Origin: CAWBYL01 sp963793025
Lineage (GTDB): Bacteria > Actinomycetota > Acidimicrobiia > Acidimicrobiales > Acidimicrobilacustridaceae
Assembly: GCA_963793025.1 (NCBI GenBank)
Contig: CAWBYL010000002.1
Coordinates: 1-64,000 of the forward strand
Direction: 5' to 3'
Length of the DNA stretch: 64,000 nucleotides
Position numbers and translations under genes: made by a program. The notes beneath the pieces are model-generated. The model saw only the letters and a list, made by a program, of their open reading frames with translations, did not search any database and was not told where the DNA came from. Positions 51,343 through 59,771 of this stretch are shown here, in pieces (position 1 is the stretch's first letter; the number at the start of each line of letters is the position of its first letter).

Positions 51343-52884
51343 ATGCCCTCCATCGCGCAGACCATCCCCGAACTGTTCCGGCAGGCCGTCGCCGACGTGC
51401 CCGACTCGACGTGGTTGGTGGGCGAGGGCTCGTCGCTGTCCTATGTCCAGGCCCTGGAGGGCGTCGAGCGGGTGGGCGCCGGGCTCCGGGCCGCCGGCGT
51501 CGGGCCCGGTGACCGTGTGCTCGTGACCCCCCGTACCACCACCGAGCACGTGCTGGCGTGGCTGGGGGTGATGGAGGTCGGCGCCGTCCAGGTGCCGGTG
51601 AACCCGTCGTCCACCCCCGACGAGCTGGCCGCCCTGGTGGCCCAGGCCACCCCGACCACGGTGGTGACCGACGCCGACCTGCGGCCCGCGGTGGACGCCG
51701 TCCTCGCCCGCGCCGGTTCCGCGGCGACGGTGGTCGAGGTGGCCGATCTGCTCGCCGCCCCCGGCGACGGTCGCGGCCCGACGCCGGTGGATCCCGACTC
51801 GGTGGCGGTCATGATCCCGACCTCGGGCACGACCGGACGCTCGAAGCTGGTGATGCAGACCCACCGGTCCTACGTGATGGCGGGGGAGGGGTTCCCCGCC
51901 TGGGTGGGCCTCACCGCCGCCGACCGGCTGATGACCTCGTTGCCCCTCTTCCACGTCAACGCCCCGGCCTACTCGATCCTCGGTTCGGTGGCCGCCCGGG
52001 CCAGCCTGGCCGTCCTGCCCCGGTTCTCGGCGAGCCGTTTCCTCGACGACGCCCGCCGGTTTCGGGCCACCGAGTTCAATGCCATCGGCGCCATGCTCGA
52101 GATCCTGATGCGCCAGCCCGAGCGCCCCGACGACGCCGACAACCCGCTGCGCCTCTGCTACAGCGCCCTGGCCCTCCCGCGGGAGCGCCACGAGGCGGTC
52201 GAGCGCCGCTTCGGCTTCGAGATCACGTGCGGCTACGGCTTGTCGGAGTCGATGTACGGGTTGGTCTGGCCCCGAGGGGAGAGGCCCTTCGGGGCCCTCG
52301 GGGTCGCCCGGCAGCATCCGCGGTTGGGTCACGTCAACGACGCCCGGGTGCGCGCCGCCGGACCCGACGGCGTCGGCGAGCTGGAGTTGCGCAACCCCGC
52401 CACCATGGTCGGCTACCACGAGATGCCCGAGGAGTCGGCGGCGGTGCTGGTCGACGGTTGGCTGCGCACCGGCGACCTGGTCCGGGTCGACGACCACGGC
52501 GTGTTCACCTTCGTCGGTCGGGCCAAGGAGGTGATCCGCCGGCGGGGGGAGAACCTCTCGCCGAGCGAGGTGGAAGCGGCGCTGGTCGAGCATCCCGACG
52601 TGGCCGAGGCGGCGGTGATCGGTGTCCCCTCCGAACTCTCCGAACAGGACGTCAAGGCCTTCGTCGTGCCCGCCGCCGACCGCTCCGTGGATGCGGCCGT
52701 TCTCGCCGCCTTCGTCGCCGAGCGCCTGGCCCGCTTCAAGGTCCCCCGCTACGTCGAGGTCGTCACCGACCTCCCTCGCACCGCCACCGGACGGGTGGCC
52801 AAGCACCGACTCGAGGTCGAGCGCACGGCGACCGAGGTCGACCTCGACGCGCCGCCCGATCAGGGGTCGGGGATCACCGCGTAG
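51343..52884 (+). CDS. Acyl-CoA synthetase (AMP-forming)
   Basis: 513 residues. Core A3 motif VAVMIPTSGTTGRSKLVMQT, A5 EITCGYGLSESMYGL, A7 GWLRTGDLVRVDDHGVF, A8 GRAKEVIRRRGENLSPSEVE and A10 DLPRTATGRVAKHRLEVE with the catalytic Lys. The order is that of ANL enzymes that activate carboxylates to acyl-adenylates and then CoA thioesters. Acid specificity is not readable, but medium-chain, aromatic or sterol side-chain acids are typical in such neighbourhoods. It overlaps the convergent redox-fusion gene by 25 bases at the 3' ends. Confidence 0.92.
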   Translation: MPSIAQTIPELFRQAVADVPDSTWLVGEGSSLSYVQALEGVERVGAGLRAAGVGPGDRVLVTPRTTTEHVLAWLGVMEVGAVQVPVNPSSTPDELAALVAQATPTTVVTDADLRPAVDAVLARAGSAATVVEVADLLAAPGDGRGPTPVDPDSVAVMIPTSGTTGRSKLVMQTHRSYVMAGEGFPAWVGLTAADRLMTSLPLFHVNAPAYSILGSVAARASLAVLPRFSASRFLDDARRFRATEFNAIGAMLEILMRQPERPDDADNPLRLCYSALALPRERHEAVERRFGFEITCGYGLSESMYGLVWPRGERPFGALGVARQHPRLGHVNDARVRAAGPDGVGELELRNPATMVGYHEMPEESAAVLVDGWLRTGDLVRVDDHGVFTFVGRAKEVIRRRGENLSPSEVEAALVEHPDVAEAAVIGVPSELSEQDVKAFVVPAADRSVDAAVLAAFVAERLARFKVPRYVEVVTDLPRTATGRVAKHRLEVERTATEVDLDAPPDQGSGITA

Positions 52885-55076
52885 GTGGAGAAGCACATCT
52901 CGTCCTCGGTGCCGTCGGCGAAGACGATGTACTTCGACGGCCGGTTCGGATCGATGGACCGGTCCCAGGTGCAGGTCATGCGGATCGTCTGACCGGCGTC
53001 CACCCGGATCGGGGTCTGCAGCGAGTAGTTCATCTGCCAGTCGAAGTTCCACTCGGGGATGTCGAGCACGACCTGGGCGGCGTCGGTGTCGGGATCGAGG
53101 GTCAGGCGGAAGCTCTGGCCCAACGTGTGCATGTGGCCCATGGCCGACACCAGCCGTCCCGTCACCGGGACCCGGTAGTCGCAGGTCGAGGAGGCGACCC
53201 CGACGAAGCCCATGGTGAGCGACGCGGGGGTCTGGCGACAGAGAAGCAGCAGGCCGGCCTCGGTGAACGCGCCGGACGGTCCGTAGAGGCGCACGTTCTC
53301 GGCCAACGCGGCGTCCCGGTCGCACAGGGGAGCAGGGTCGCCGGCCAGGCACGGGATCTCGACCGGGGCCACCGGGTTCACGATGGCGATGGGCGAGATG
53401 GGGTCGGTGCCCGGGGCGGTCTGGAGGGCGACGGTGCTCTGGTCGGGGACGGGGACGACGTCCTCGTAGTGGTAGTGGATCTGCAGGACGAGGGCGTCGC
53501 CGGGCTCGAAGAGGATCCCGGAGTTCTCGGGGTAGAGGCTCGGGTCCTGGCCCGGCACCCACCCGGCGATGAGTCCGCCCTGGCCGGTGAAGCCGGCCCG
53601 CCGAGCGGCGGCGCCGGGGGTCTCGGTGCGGGTGATCGTTCCTCCCGGCCCTCCGAAGCAGGTCCATCCGGGTTGCCCGTCGGCCCCCGAGCGGTCGTGC
53701 CCCTCGGTCGCCCCCAGCGAGTCGACCTGGAAGATCTGGGCATGGTGGATCTCCTCACGGGTCCCGGGCGTGACCTCGTAGCCGGTGAGGTAGGTCGCCT
53801 CGGTGAAGCCGGGGTCGAGGACGAAGCACCGGTAGTCGTTGGGCGTGTCGAGGGACCCGGTGTAGGCCTCGGGCATGGTGAGGGTCACGTCGTGGCGCAC
53901 CACGGCGGCATCGGGGTTCGCGGTGGCCTCCACCGCGGTGTCCTCGGGCACGTCGAGGTCACCGCCGGCTCTCGACCACGCCACCAGCGTGTCCACCTCG
54001 TCCGGGCTCAGCTTCCGCGAGTGGGCGAGGGGGACGCCGACGTCGGACGCCGGCCATGGCGGCATGTAGCCCGACGCCACCACCGTCTCGATGCCGTCGG
54101 AGACCGCTGCCGCGTCACCGGCAGTGTCGAGGACCCAGTGGGCGGCTCCGACCTGCCCGCGGGCATGGCACGACGCGCAGTGGGCGGCGAGGATCGGCTG
54201 CACCTCGGCGGCGAACGAGGGGGACGGACCCGAGCCGCCACCCGCGTCCGGCCCGGCGATCTCGTCGGGCACCCGGTTCTGCGACGGGTCGAGGGCCACC
54301 AGCTCCATGGTGAGGCCGACGTCGTCGCCCGTGCTGACCAGCCCGGCCAACGAGATCGGACCGGCGTCGAGGTCGCTCAGCCTCACCACGGTGTGGGCGG
54401 TGGCGACCAGCTGGGTGTCGTCCACGGTGGCGTCGACCGCCCAGCTCACGGGCACGACCCGGTCGTGGGCGGCGAGCTCGCCGTCCATGGTGAACGAGTA
54501 GGACCGGCCCGCTTCGATGGTCGCCGGCATGTCGCTCAGCGAGTCGACGGTGAGCCGAGCGAGAGGGAACTCGTGGGACTCGAGGTAGTCGTGGCGGATG
54601 CGGGCGTCGCGCAGGTTGTTGTCGGAGTGGAGCTGCTCCACGTCGACGACGATCTCGCCCACCCGGGTCGCGGCCGGGTCGGTCGCGTTGACGGCGACGT
54701 CGCCGGCGATGCCGTTGGTGGAGCCGCGTGCCGTGCCCGAGCTCTGGCCCACGATCTTCTCGTCGACCTCGTAGGTGACCGACGACCGGGTCGGGTCGAT
54801 GCGGTACACCGTCTCCCCGGCGGTGGCGACCAGCCGGGGGGCGTCGGGCACGGTGTAGGCCACGTCGTCGTCGTGGGCGGCCTCGATCAGCGGGGAGACC
54901 TGCGTCCAGCCATACCATCCGACGGCGGCCACGACCGCCACCGCGGCGAGCGTGCCGAGCCGCACCGTCGGCGAGCGCACGGCCCGGCGGAACCGTCCGC
55001 CGCTCGGCGCCGGTGCCGGCGTCGGTGCGGGATCGGGTCGTGCCGCGGGGTCCTGCTCTCCTTGATCGTCGGCCAC
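52860..55076 (-). CDS. YceI - cytochrome c - copper type II monooxygenase fusion, membrane anchored
   Basis: 738 residues. A cytoplasmic Pro-rich start and one helix (VRLGTLAAVAVVAAVGWYGW, about 39-58) anchor an exported protein. Residues about 90-262 form a YceI-like lipocalin (VYRIDPTRSSVTYEVDEKIV, ATIEAGRSYSFTMDGELAAH, GLTMELVALDP). Next is a c-type haem domain: PILAAHCASCHARGQVGAAH (C300-x2-C303-H304) with a likely axial Met in GYMPPWP. Residues 390-735 are a Cu type II ascorbate-dependent monooxygenase: EEIHHAQIF (His444/445), LQIHYHYEDV (H-x-H), SAMGHMHTLGQSFRLTL and a C-terminal MTCTWDRSIDPNR. Peptidylglycine-monooxygenase-like enzymes hydroxylate with two separate coppers; the haem could deliver the electrons that ascorbate supplies in animals. 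Order and size suggest a self-contained extracytoplasmic oxidase. Confidence 0.85.
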   Translation of the reverse strand: MADDQGEQDPAARPDPAPTPAPAPSGGRFRRAVRSPTVRLGTLAAVAVVAAVGWYGWTQVSPLIEAAHDDDVAYTVPDAPRLVATAGETVYRIDPTRSSVTYEVDEKIVGQSSGTARGSTNGIAGDVAVNATDPAATRVGEIVVDVEQLHSDNNLRDARIRHDYLESHEFPLARLTVDSLSDMPATIEAGRSYSFTMDGELAAHDRVVPVSWAVDATVDDTQLVATAHTVVRLSDLDAGPISLAGLVSTGDDVGLTMELVALDPSQNRVPDEIAGPDAGGGSGPSPSFAAEVQPILAAHCASCHARGQVGAAHWVLDTAGDAAAVSDGIETVVASGYMPPWPASDVGVPLAHSRKLSPDEVDTLVAWSRAGGDLDVPEDTAVEATANPDAAVVRHDVTLTMPEAYTGSLDTPNDYRCFVLDPGFTEATYLTGYEVTPGTREEIHHAQIFQVDSLGATEGHDRSGADGQPGWTCFGGPGGTITRTETPGAAARRAGFTGQGGLIAGWVPGQDPSLYPENSGILFEPGDALVLQIHYHYEDVVPVPDQSTVALQTAPGTDPISPIAIVNPVAPVEIPCLAGDPAPLCDRDAALAENVRLYGPSGAFTEAGLLLLCRQTPASLTMGFVGVASSTCDYRVPVTGRLVSAMGHMHTLGQSFRLTLDPDTDAAQVVLDIPEWNFDWQMNYSLQTPIRVDAGQTIRMTCTWDRSIDPNRPSKYIVFADGTEDEMCFSTYAVIPDP

Positions 55077-55224
55077 TGGCTCCCCCTCGACTGGCGCGCG
55101 GCACCATACCGGTGCGCCACCCGACGGGGAGGTGATCGAGGGCTGTTCGGGGGCGGCGCGGTGCTCTGGGCGCGAGAGTCGACGCGCCCCGCGCGATTCA
55201 GCCCCACCGACGGGGCCGATCCGC

Positions 55225-56595
55225 TCAGTTGATGGCCGCTGCGGCCGCCGCCGGGTCGATGTTCACCGTCACCAGGAGCTCGGGGTGACACTCGAAGGTC
55301 CCGGGCTCCTCGGGACGGACCCGCACGAACTCGCCGTCGCGGAACTGCATGATCAACCCACACACCGACGTGCCCTTCAACGGCTTGGGGGCCATCCAGC
55401 CGTTGGCGTCGAAGGTGTCGACCGCCTCGAGCGCCTCCAGCAGACGAGCCCGGGTGATGGCGTTGGGACCGTCGCTCGCCACGATCTCGTCGACCATCTG
55501 CTGGAACAGGACGGCCGACTGCCAGGCCTGAGCGCCGAACGAGTCGGGGGTGGCGACGTGGTCCATGTAGTTGGCCAGCTCGGCGTTGCTGTCCTTCTCC
55601 TCGAAGGGCAGGAACTGCATCGACACGTAGGTGCCGTCCACCACGCTCCCCTGGGCCTGGAAGTTCTTCGTGTAGCAGGCGATGGAGCACACCCACAGGT
55701 CGACGCCGGTGAGGCCCTGGGCGGTGGCCTCCTTGCGCATGGTCACCATGGCCACGTCGTTGGACCCGCCGTAGACCATGTTGGCGTTGCTGCTGCGCAC
55801 CAGCTGGACCCGGGGGGTGTAGGCGGACTGCTCGTCACGGCCCGACACCTTGACCGCCTCGACCACGTCGATCCCGGCCACCCGTTGGGCCTCGATGATG
55901 GGCGTGGAGGACTGCACCGTGGTCGGGAGGTCACCGGGCACCAGGAACACCGACCTGATGTCGGGCTGCAGCTCGAGGAGGTACTTCCAGTAGCTGATGT
56001 ACTGCTTGATGGGCCGCACGCCGGGCTGGATGGGGCAGGCCTCGAGCTGTGACTGCACGGAGTAGGTGGTGGGCGCGCAGGCCTCGTTGATGTCGGCGGT
56101 GAGGGCGGCGAGATCCGGGAGCCCGGTGACGGCGCCGGCCGCGTCGACGCACGTCGTCATGGGTTTGACGTCGGGGTTGAACAGGGCGTTGTTGCCGACC
56201 ATGGCCAGGCTGTTGTTGCAGGCCTGGAGCAGTCCGTTCTTGGACTCGGTGGGGTCGAGCTTGGAGTCCCAGGTCTGCACCACCAGCCGACGGCAGGCGA
56301 TGCCGCCGTTGTCGTTCACGTACTTCTCGAAGCCCTTCAGGGCGTCGACGTTGCCCTGGAACAGCCCCGGCGCCAGGGGCGAGCCGACGTCGGCCATCAC
56401 CTGGATGGTGATGGTGTCGGCGGTGACCCCCACCTCGGTGGCCTCGAGCGGTTCAACCGAGCACGCCGGGTCCGGGCCGGTCGTCGTCGACGTGTCCTGG
56501 GACTGCGTGCTCGACCCGTCGCGCCCACACCCGGCAGCCAGGAGGCCGAGCGCGGCGAGCACGGCGACCACCGTCGTTCCCCGATGTCGCGTCAT
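55225..56595 (-). CDS. ABC-type (branched-chain amino acid class) substrate-binding lipoprotein
   Basis: 456 residues, intact. The signal TTVVAVLAALGLLAAGCGRD has the lipobox LAAGC, so it is a lipid-anchored receptor outside the membrane. Two lobes: GVTADTITIQVMADVGSPLA and FQGNVDALKGFEKYVNDNGG, then VFLVPGDLPTTVQSSTPIIE, DEQSAYTPRVQLVRSSNANM, NAITRARLLEALEAVDTFDA. These are the periplasmic-binding-protein type I features of LivJ/urea/amide receptors. It is the complete counterpart of the broken copy at 12332-13744. No permease or ATPase gene of the Liv class lies beside it; it is an orphan receptor 148 bases upstream of the redox-fusion gene on the same strand. Confidence 0.88.
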   Translation of the reverse strand: MTRHRGTTVVAVLAALGLLAAGCGRDGSSTQSQDTSTTTGPDPACSVEPLEATEVGVTADTITIQVMADVGSPLAPGLFQGNVDALKGFEKYVNDNGGIACRRLVVQTWDSKLDPTESKNGLLQACNNSLAMVGNNALFNPDVKPMTTCVDAAGAVTGLPDLAALTADINEACAPTTYSVQSQLEACPIQPGVRPIKQYISYWKYLLELQPDIRSVFLVPGDLPTTVQSSTPIIEAQRVAGIDVVEAVKVSGRDEQSAYTPRVQLVRSSNANMVYGGSNDVAMVTMRKEATAQGLTGVDLWVCSIACYTKNFQAQGSVVDGTYVSMQFLPFEEKDSNAELANYMDHVATPDSFGAQAWQSAVLFQQMVDEIVASDGPNAITRARLLEALEAVDTFDANGWMAPKPLKGTSVCGLIMQFRDGEFVRVRPEEPGTFECHPELLVTVNIDPAAAAAAIN

Positions 56596-56698
56596 GGTGA
56601 ACCCCCCGGTCCTGTCGCGACTGCTGGGCGCACCGTAGTGCCGGTGCGGCGCCGGTGGGCGCCCCGCCGGGAGCCCCGCCGGGAGCGGGGGTGGGCGC

Positions 56699-57301
56699 TC
56701 AGTAGGCGGTGGCGGCCCGGCCGACGCTGTCCAGCGCGTTCAGGGCACCCGGATGGCGGGCCACCCGGCGGTACAGCTTCTCGAGCGGCTCGCGGCTCTG
56801 GCGCTCCTCGGCGGCGGCGTCGAGATCGGCCCCGAACTGGGCGACGATCTTGGCTTCGGCGGCCAGCTGGGCGGCGGACGGCTCCGGGTCGGGCAGGTCG
56901 ACGGGGAGCTCGTCGAGCTCGCCGGCGTCGAACCAGATGAACTGGTTGGGCACGTCCACGTCGACCACCACGGCGCCGGTGTTCGGGCCGTCTCCGGCGG
57001 CCCCCTCGGAAACCTCGTCGTCGTCGAAGTCGACCGTGATCCGCACCATGGGGGCGCCCCCGAAGGGGCTGGTGAGCGGGCCCGGCTGGGCCATCTTGGC
57101 CCGTTGCCACAGCAGGGCGATCTCGTCCTCCTGGAGCTGCTCGTAGCTCTCCGACAGGGTCATGGCCAGGCCGTGGCCCTGGGGGCAGGCCCAGCTGTCG
57201 AGCTGACCAGAGCTGCCGAGCACCAGCTCGGCGCTGCAGATGGGGCAGCGGGGCATGGAGACGGGGACGGTGGGGCGATCGCTGCTTGCGTCAGAGGTCA
57301 C
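56699..57301 (-). CDS. Zinc-ribbon (TFIIB-type) protein
   Basis: 200 residues. MPRCPICSAELVLGSSGQLD with SWACPQGHG makes a C-x2-C...C-x3-H zinc site (about 19-42), and NQFIWFDAGELDELPVDLPD recalls the W-(L/F)-D-x-G-E-L phrase of zf-TFIIB domains. In between are an acidic strand (MVRITVDFDDDEVSEG) and helices (SYEQLQEDEIALLWQRAKMA). The C-terminal part AEERQSREPLEKLYRRVARH is helical and basic. Role unknown; the zinc ribbon could bind protein or nucleic acid. Confidence 0.7.
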   Translation of the reverse strand: MTSDASSDRPTVPVSMPRCPICSAELVLGSSGQLDSWACPQGHGLAMTLSESYEQLQEDEIALLWQRAKMAQPGPLTSPFGGAPMVRITVDFDDDEVSEGAAGDGPNTGAVVVDVDVPNQFIWFDAGELDELPVDLPDPEPSAAQLAAEAKIVAQFGADLDAAAEERQSREPLEKLYRRVARHPGALNALDSVGRAATAY

Positions 57302-57353
57302 GTAGCCAGATTACCATCTCCGGCGACGAAAACGGCGGAAAGTGGGTGAACGG

Positions 57354-58532
57354 TCACCCCCAGCGAGGAGGCTGGTCGGGGTCGATCCCGAGGCACAACT
57401 TCCCGATCAGCTCGTGGGCCAGCATCGTGTTGCCCGGATGGAACCGGCCCATGCGGATGTCCCGGAACAGCTGCTCGATGCGGTTGCGCTTGAAGGCCCC
57501 GGCCCCGCCGGTGAGATCGAGGGCGTGGTCGACGATCTCGAAGGCCCGGTCGATGACGAAGGAACGGGCCGCCACCAGGCGCACGGGCCAGTCGGCGTGC
57601 TCGACGCCACCCACCCAGTCCGCGCTGGTCTTCTCCAGCAGAGCCTCGGCGGCGTCGTAGGCGATGCGCATGTCCGCCACGGCGTGCTGCACCTCCGGGT
57701 GGTGGGCCATCGAGTTCGTCAACGCCAGGGAGCTGCGTCGGGGCTGGGACTCCACGGTCAGATCGAAGGCCCGCCGGGCGGCACCGAGGTAGACCGCCGA
57801 GAAGCCCATGAGGGCCCAGGCGAAGATGGTCACCTGGAACGGACCCGCACCGGCGAAGCCGGCCGGGCACACGAGAGGCACGTGGGCGTCGGGCACGAAG
57901 GCCCGGTCGAGGACGGTGTCCTGGCTCTGGGTCGCCCGCATCCCCAGGGTGTCCCAGGTGTCGATGATCTGGATCCCGTCGGCGTCGCGGCGGACGAACC
58001 CGTGGACGATCTCGAGGTTGTCGGGGTCGGAGACGTTCATGGCGTGCAGCCCGCCGTAGGTCCACACCGGGGTCAGGCTCCCGAAGATCTTGTGGCCCGA
58101 GATCTCCCATCCGCCGTCGGCCCGCTCGGCGTGGGCCACGGCGTAGAGCAGGGGCATGTCGTTGCCCGCCTCACCGTGAAGAGCACAGAAGATCTCGCCG
58201 CGAGCGGCCTCGTCGAGGATCCAGGCGCACGACTCGTCGCCGGCGCGCGCCAGGTCCGAAGCCAGGCCGGTCCAGTAGCAGTGCATGTTGGTGGCCAGCG
58301 CGGTGGCCGGGGCCACGTAGGCCAGTCGACGGACGAGGTCGCAGTACTCGGCGAGGTCGAGACCGGCCCCGCCTCTGTCGGCGGGGACCGTGGCCAACAG
58401 GTAGCCGGATTCCTGCAGCTCGGCCCAGTCCTCGTCGAAGAAGCGGTTCTCGCGGTCGTAGACCGGAGCCCGTTCGTCGAAGCGGGCGAGCATCTCGTCG
58501 GTGAGCAGCGTGGACACGGTGGTGGTGGTCAT
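57354..58532 (-). CDS. Acyl-CoA dehydrogenase family flavoprotein
   Basis: 392 residues from ATG 58532 (AGGAGGGGAA directly before it). Acyl-CoA dehydrogenase layout: helical N-domain (LQESGYLLATVPADRGGAGL, YCDLVRRLAYVAPATALATN), beta-domain (GEAGNDMPLLYAVAHAERAD with GGWEISGHKIFGSLTPVWTY, DTWDTLGMRATQSQDTVLDR), C-domain (SFVIDRAFEIVDHALDLTGG, RIEQLFRDIRMGRFHPGNTM). FAD-binding and the R-D-I-R-x-G-R-F-H-P phrase match the family, but the usual catalytic Glu near the C-terminus is not evident, so it may be a hydroxylase- or nitroalkane-oxidase-type member. Confidence 0.83.
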   Translation of the reverse strand: MTTTTVSTLLTDEMLARFDERAPVYDRENRFFDEDWAELQESGYLLATVPADRGGAGLDLAEYCDLVRRLAYVAPATALATNMHCYWTGLASDLARAGDESCAWILDEAARGEIFCALHGEAGNDMPLLYAVAHAERADGGWEISGHKIFGSLTPVWTYGGLHAMNVSDPDNLEIVHGFVRRDADGIQIIDTWDTLGMRATQSQDTVLDRAFVPDAHVPLVCPAGFAGAGPFQVTIFAWALMGFSAVYLGAARRAFDLTVESQPRRSSLALTNSMAHHPEVQHAVADMRIAYDAAEALLEKTSADWVGGVEHADWPVRLVAARSFVIDRAFEIVDHALDLTGGAGAFKRNRIEQLFRDIRMGRFHPGNTMLAHELIGKLCLGIDPDQPPRWG

Positions 58533-58802
58533 TTCCCCTCCTGGGTGGGATGAGCGGCGGAGCGGCGCGTACCGACCGTTCGGCTCGTCGCCGCTCGTCA
58601 CCAGAGGCCCACCGCCGCAGTGCGGAACCGGTGCGACGCGACGTGGGCCGACCTGTGTGCTTCCGTCGCCTGCGGGTCATGTGCAGACGTCCCGCCCGGG
58701 GTGGCGATCGAAGACCAGGATGAGACTCCGCCCCAGCTCAGCCGGGCGGTCCATCGGTGGCCCGGACGGACCTTGGGATCGTCGCGCTGACCGCGAGATC
58801 TG

Positions 58803-59771
58803 TCACCCCTCGACGCCGCGAGACGAGGCTCCGGTCGCCCCGCCGCCGATCCACAGCACCTCGCGACGGACGTTCTCCTCGGCGGCCCGGTGGTCGGCCT
58901 CGGTGCGTTCGGCGCCGGCCAGGCTGCGGGGCCACAGATGCTTGGCCAGCACGACGTTGATCTCGCTGGCCATCAACACGACGTGGGCGAGCAGGGCGAT
59001 CCACACGAGGAGGCCGAACATGGTGGCGAAGGTCCCGTAGGTGTCGACCGCTCCGACGATCACCCGCGACACGTAGGTCCCGCCGACCAGCTGGAGGGCC
59101 CACAGGGCGATCCCACCGGCCGCGCCCCCGGGAACGAAGGCGCGCCAGCCGGGCCCGTCGCTCACCAGCACGCGGAGCGAGACCGTCAGCACCACGATGT
59201 TGACGCCGATGGCGATGAGGGCGCCGAGGGCTCGTCCAGACCAGGGGAGCGCGGGGAGGAAGGCCGCCAGCGCGGTGGCGGTGCTGGCCAGCACCAACCC
59301 GACGCCCACCACGCCGAGCACGCCGGCCGCCCGGAGCTGGGCCCGCAGGAACCCGGGCCGGGCCGTACGCGGCACGCCCCACTGGAGATCGAGGGCGGCC
59401 TGGGCCCGGCGAACGACGAGCAGCCCCGACCACAGGGCCACCACCAGCCCGGCGGCCAACAGCCAGCCGTTGGCGTGCAGGCCGGTCGCGCTCTCCCGCA
59501 TCTGTTCGCCGAACACCGGGATCCGGCCGTACACGCTGTCGAGGATGTCGTCCCGGAGCTCGGGTTGGTCCTGCAGCACGAACCCCAGGACGGTGACGAA
59601 CACGAGCAGGAGGGGGAAGAGCGAGACGAAGCCGTAGTACGAGAGCATGGCGCCGTACTCCCGGCCGCGGTCCTCGGTGTAGCGCAGGACCACGGCCACC
59701 GCCACGGAGCGGATCCGGCCCCGCTGCTGCCAGCGGTCGACCCGCTGGAGCAGTTCGGGGGCCAGGCTCAT
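58803..59771 (-). CDS. YihY/BrkB-family membrane protein
   Basis: 322 residues with six helices: AMLSYYGFVSLFPLLLVFVT, WLLAAGLVVALWSGLLVVRR, AAGVLGVVGVGLVLASTATA, ALGALIAIGVNIVVLTVSLR, GGAAGGIALWALQLVGGTYV and FGLLVWIALLAHVVLMASEI. The E-Y-G-A-M-L-S-Y-Y start and V-Y-x-x-F-A-x-M-x-x-L-L-V-W-I signature define the YihY group, once wrongly called RNase BN; function unknown. A charged tail (about 290-322) is cytoplasmic. Its ATG overlaps the kinase stop (ATGA), so the two are translationally coupled. Confidence 0.88.
   Translation of the reverse strand: MSLAPELLQRVDRWQQRGRIRSVAVAVVLRYTEDRGREYGAMLSYYGFVSLFPLLLVFVTVLGFVLQDQPELRDDILDSVYGRIPVFGEQMRESATGLHANGWLLAAGLVVALWSGLLVVRRAQAALDLQWGVPRTARPGFLRAQLRAAGVLGVVGVGLVLASTATALAAFLPALPWSGRALGALIAIGVNIVVLTVSLRVLVSDGPGWRAFVPGGAAGGIALWALQLVGGTYVSRVIVGAVDTYGTFATMFGLLVWIALLAHVVLMASEINVVLAKHLWPRSLAGAERTEADHRAAEENVRREVLWIGGGATGASSRGVEG

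Noticed and set aside
51558..55232. 1224-codon open frame on the plus strand
   Set aside because: It crosses the acyl-CoA synthetase in another frame and then runs antisense to the redox fusion; the Arg/Gly-rich translation has no motif.
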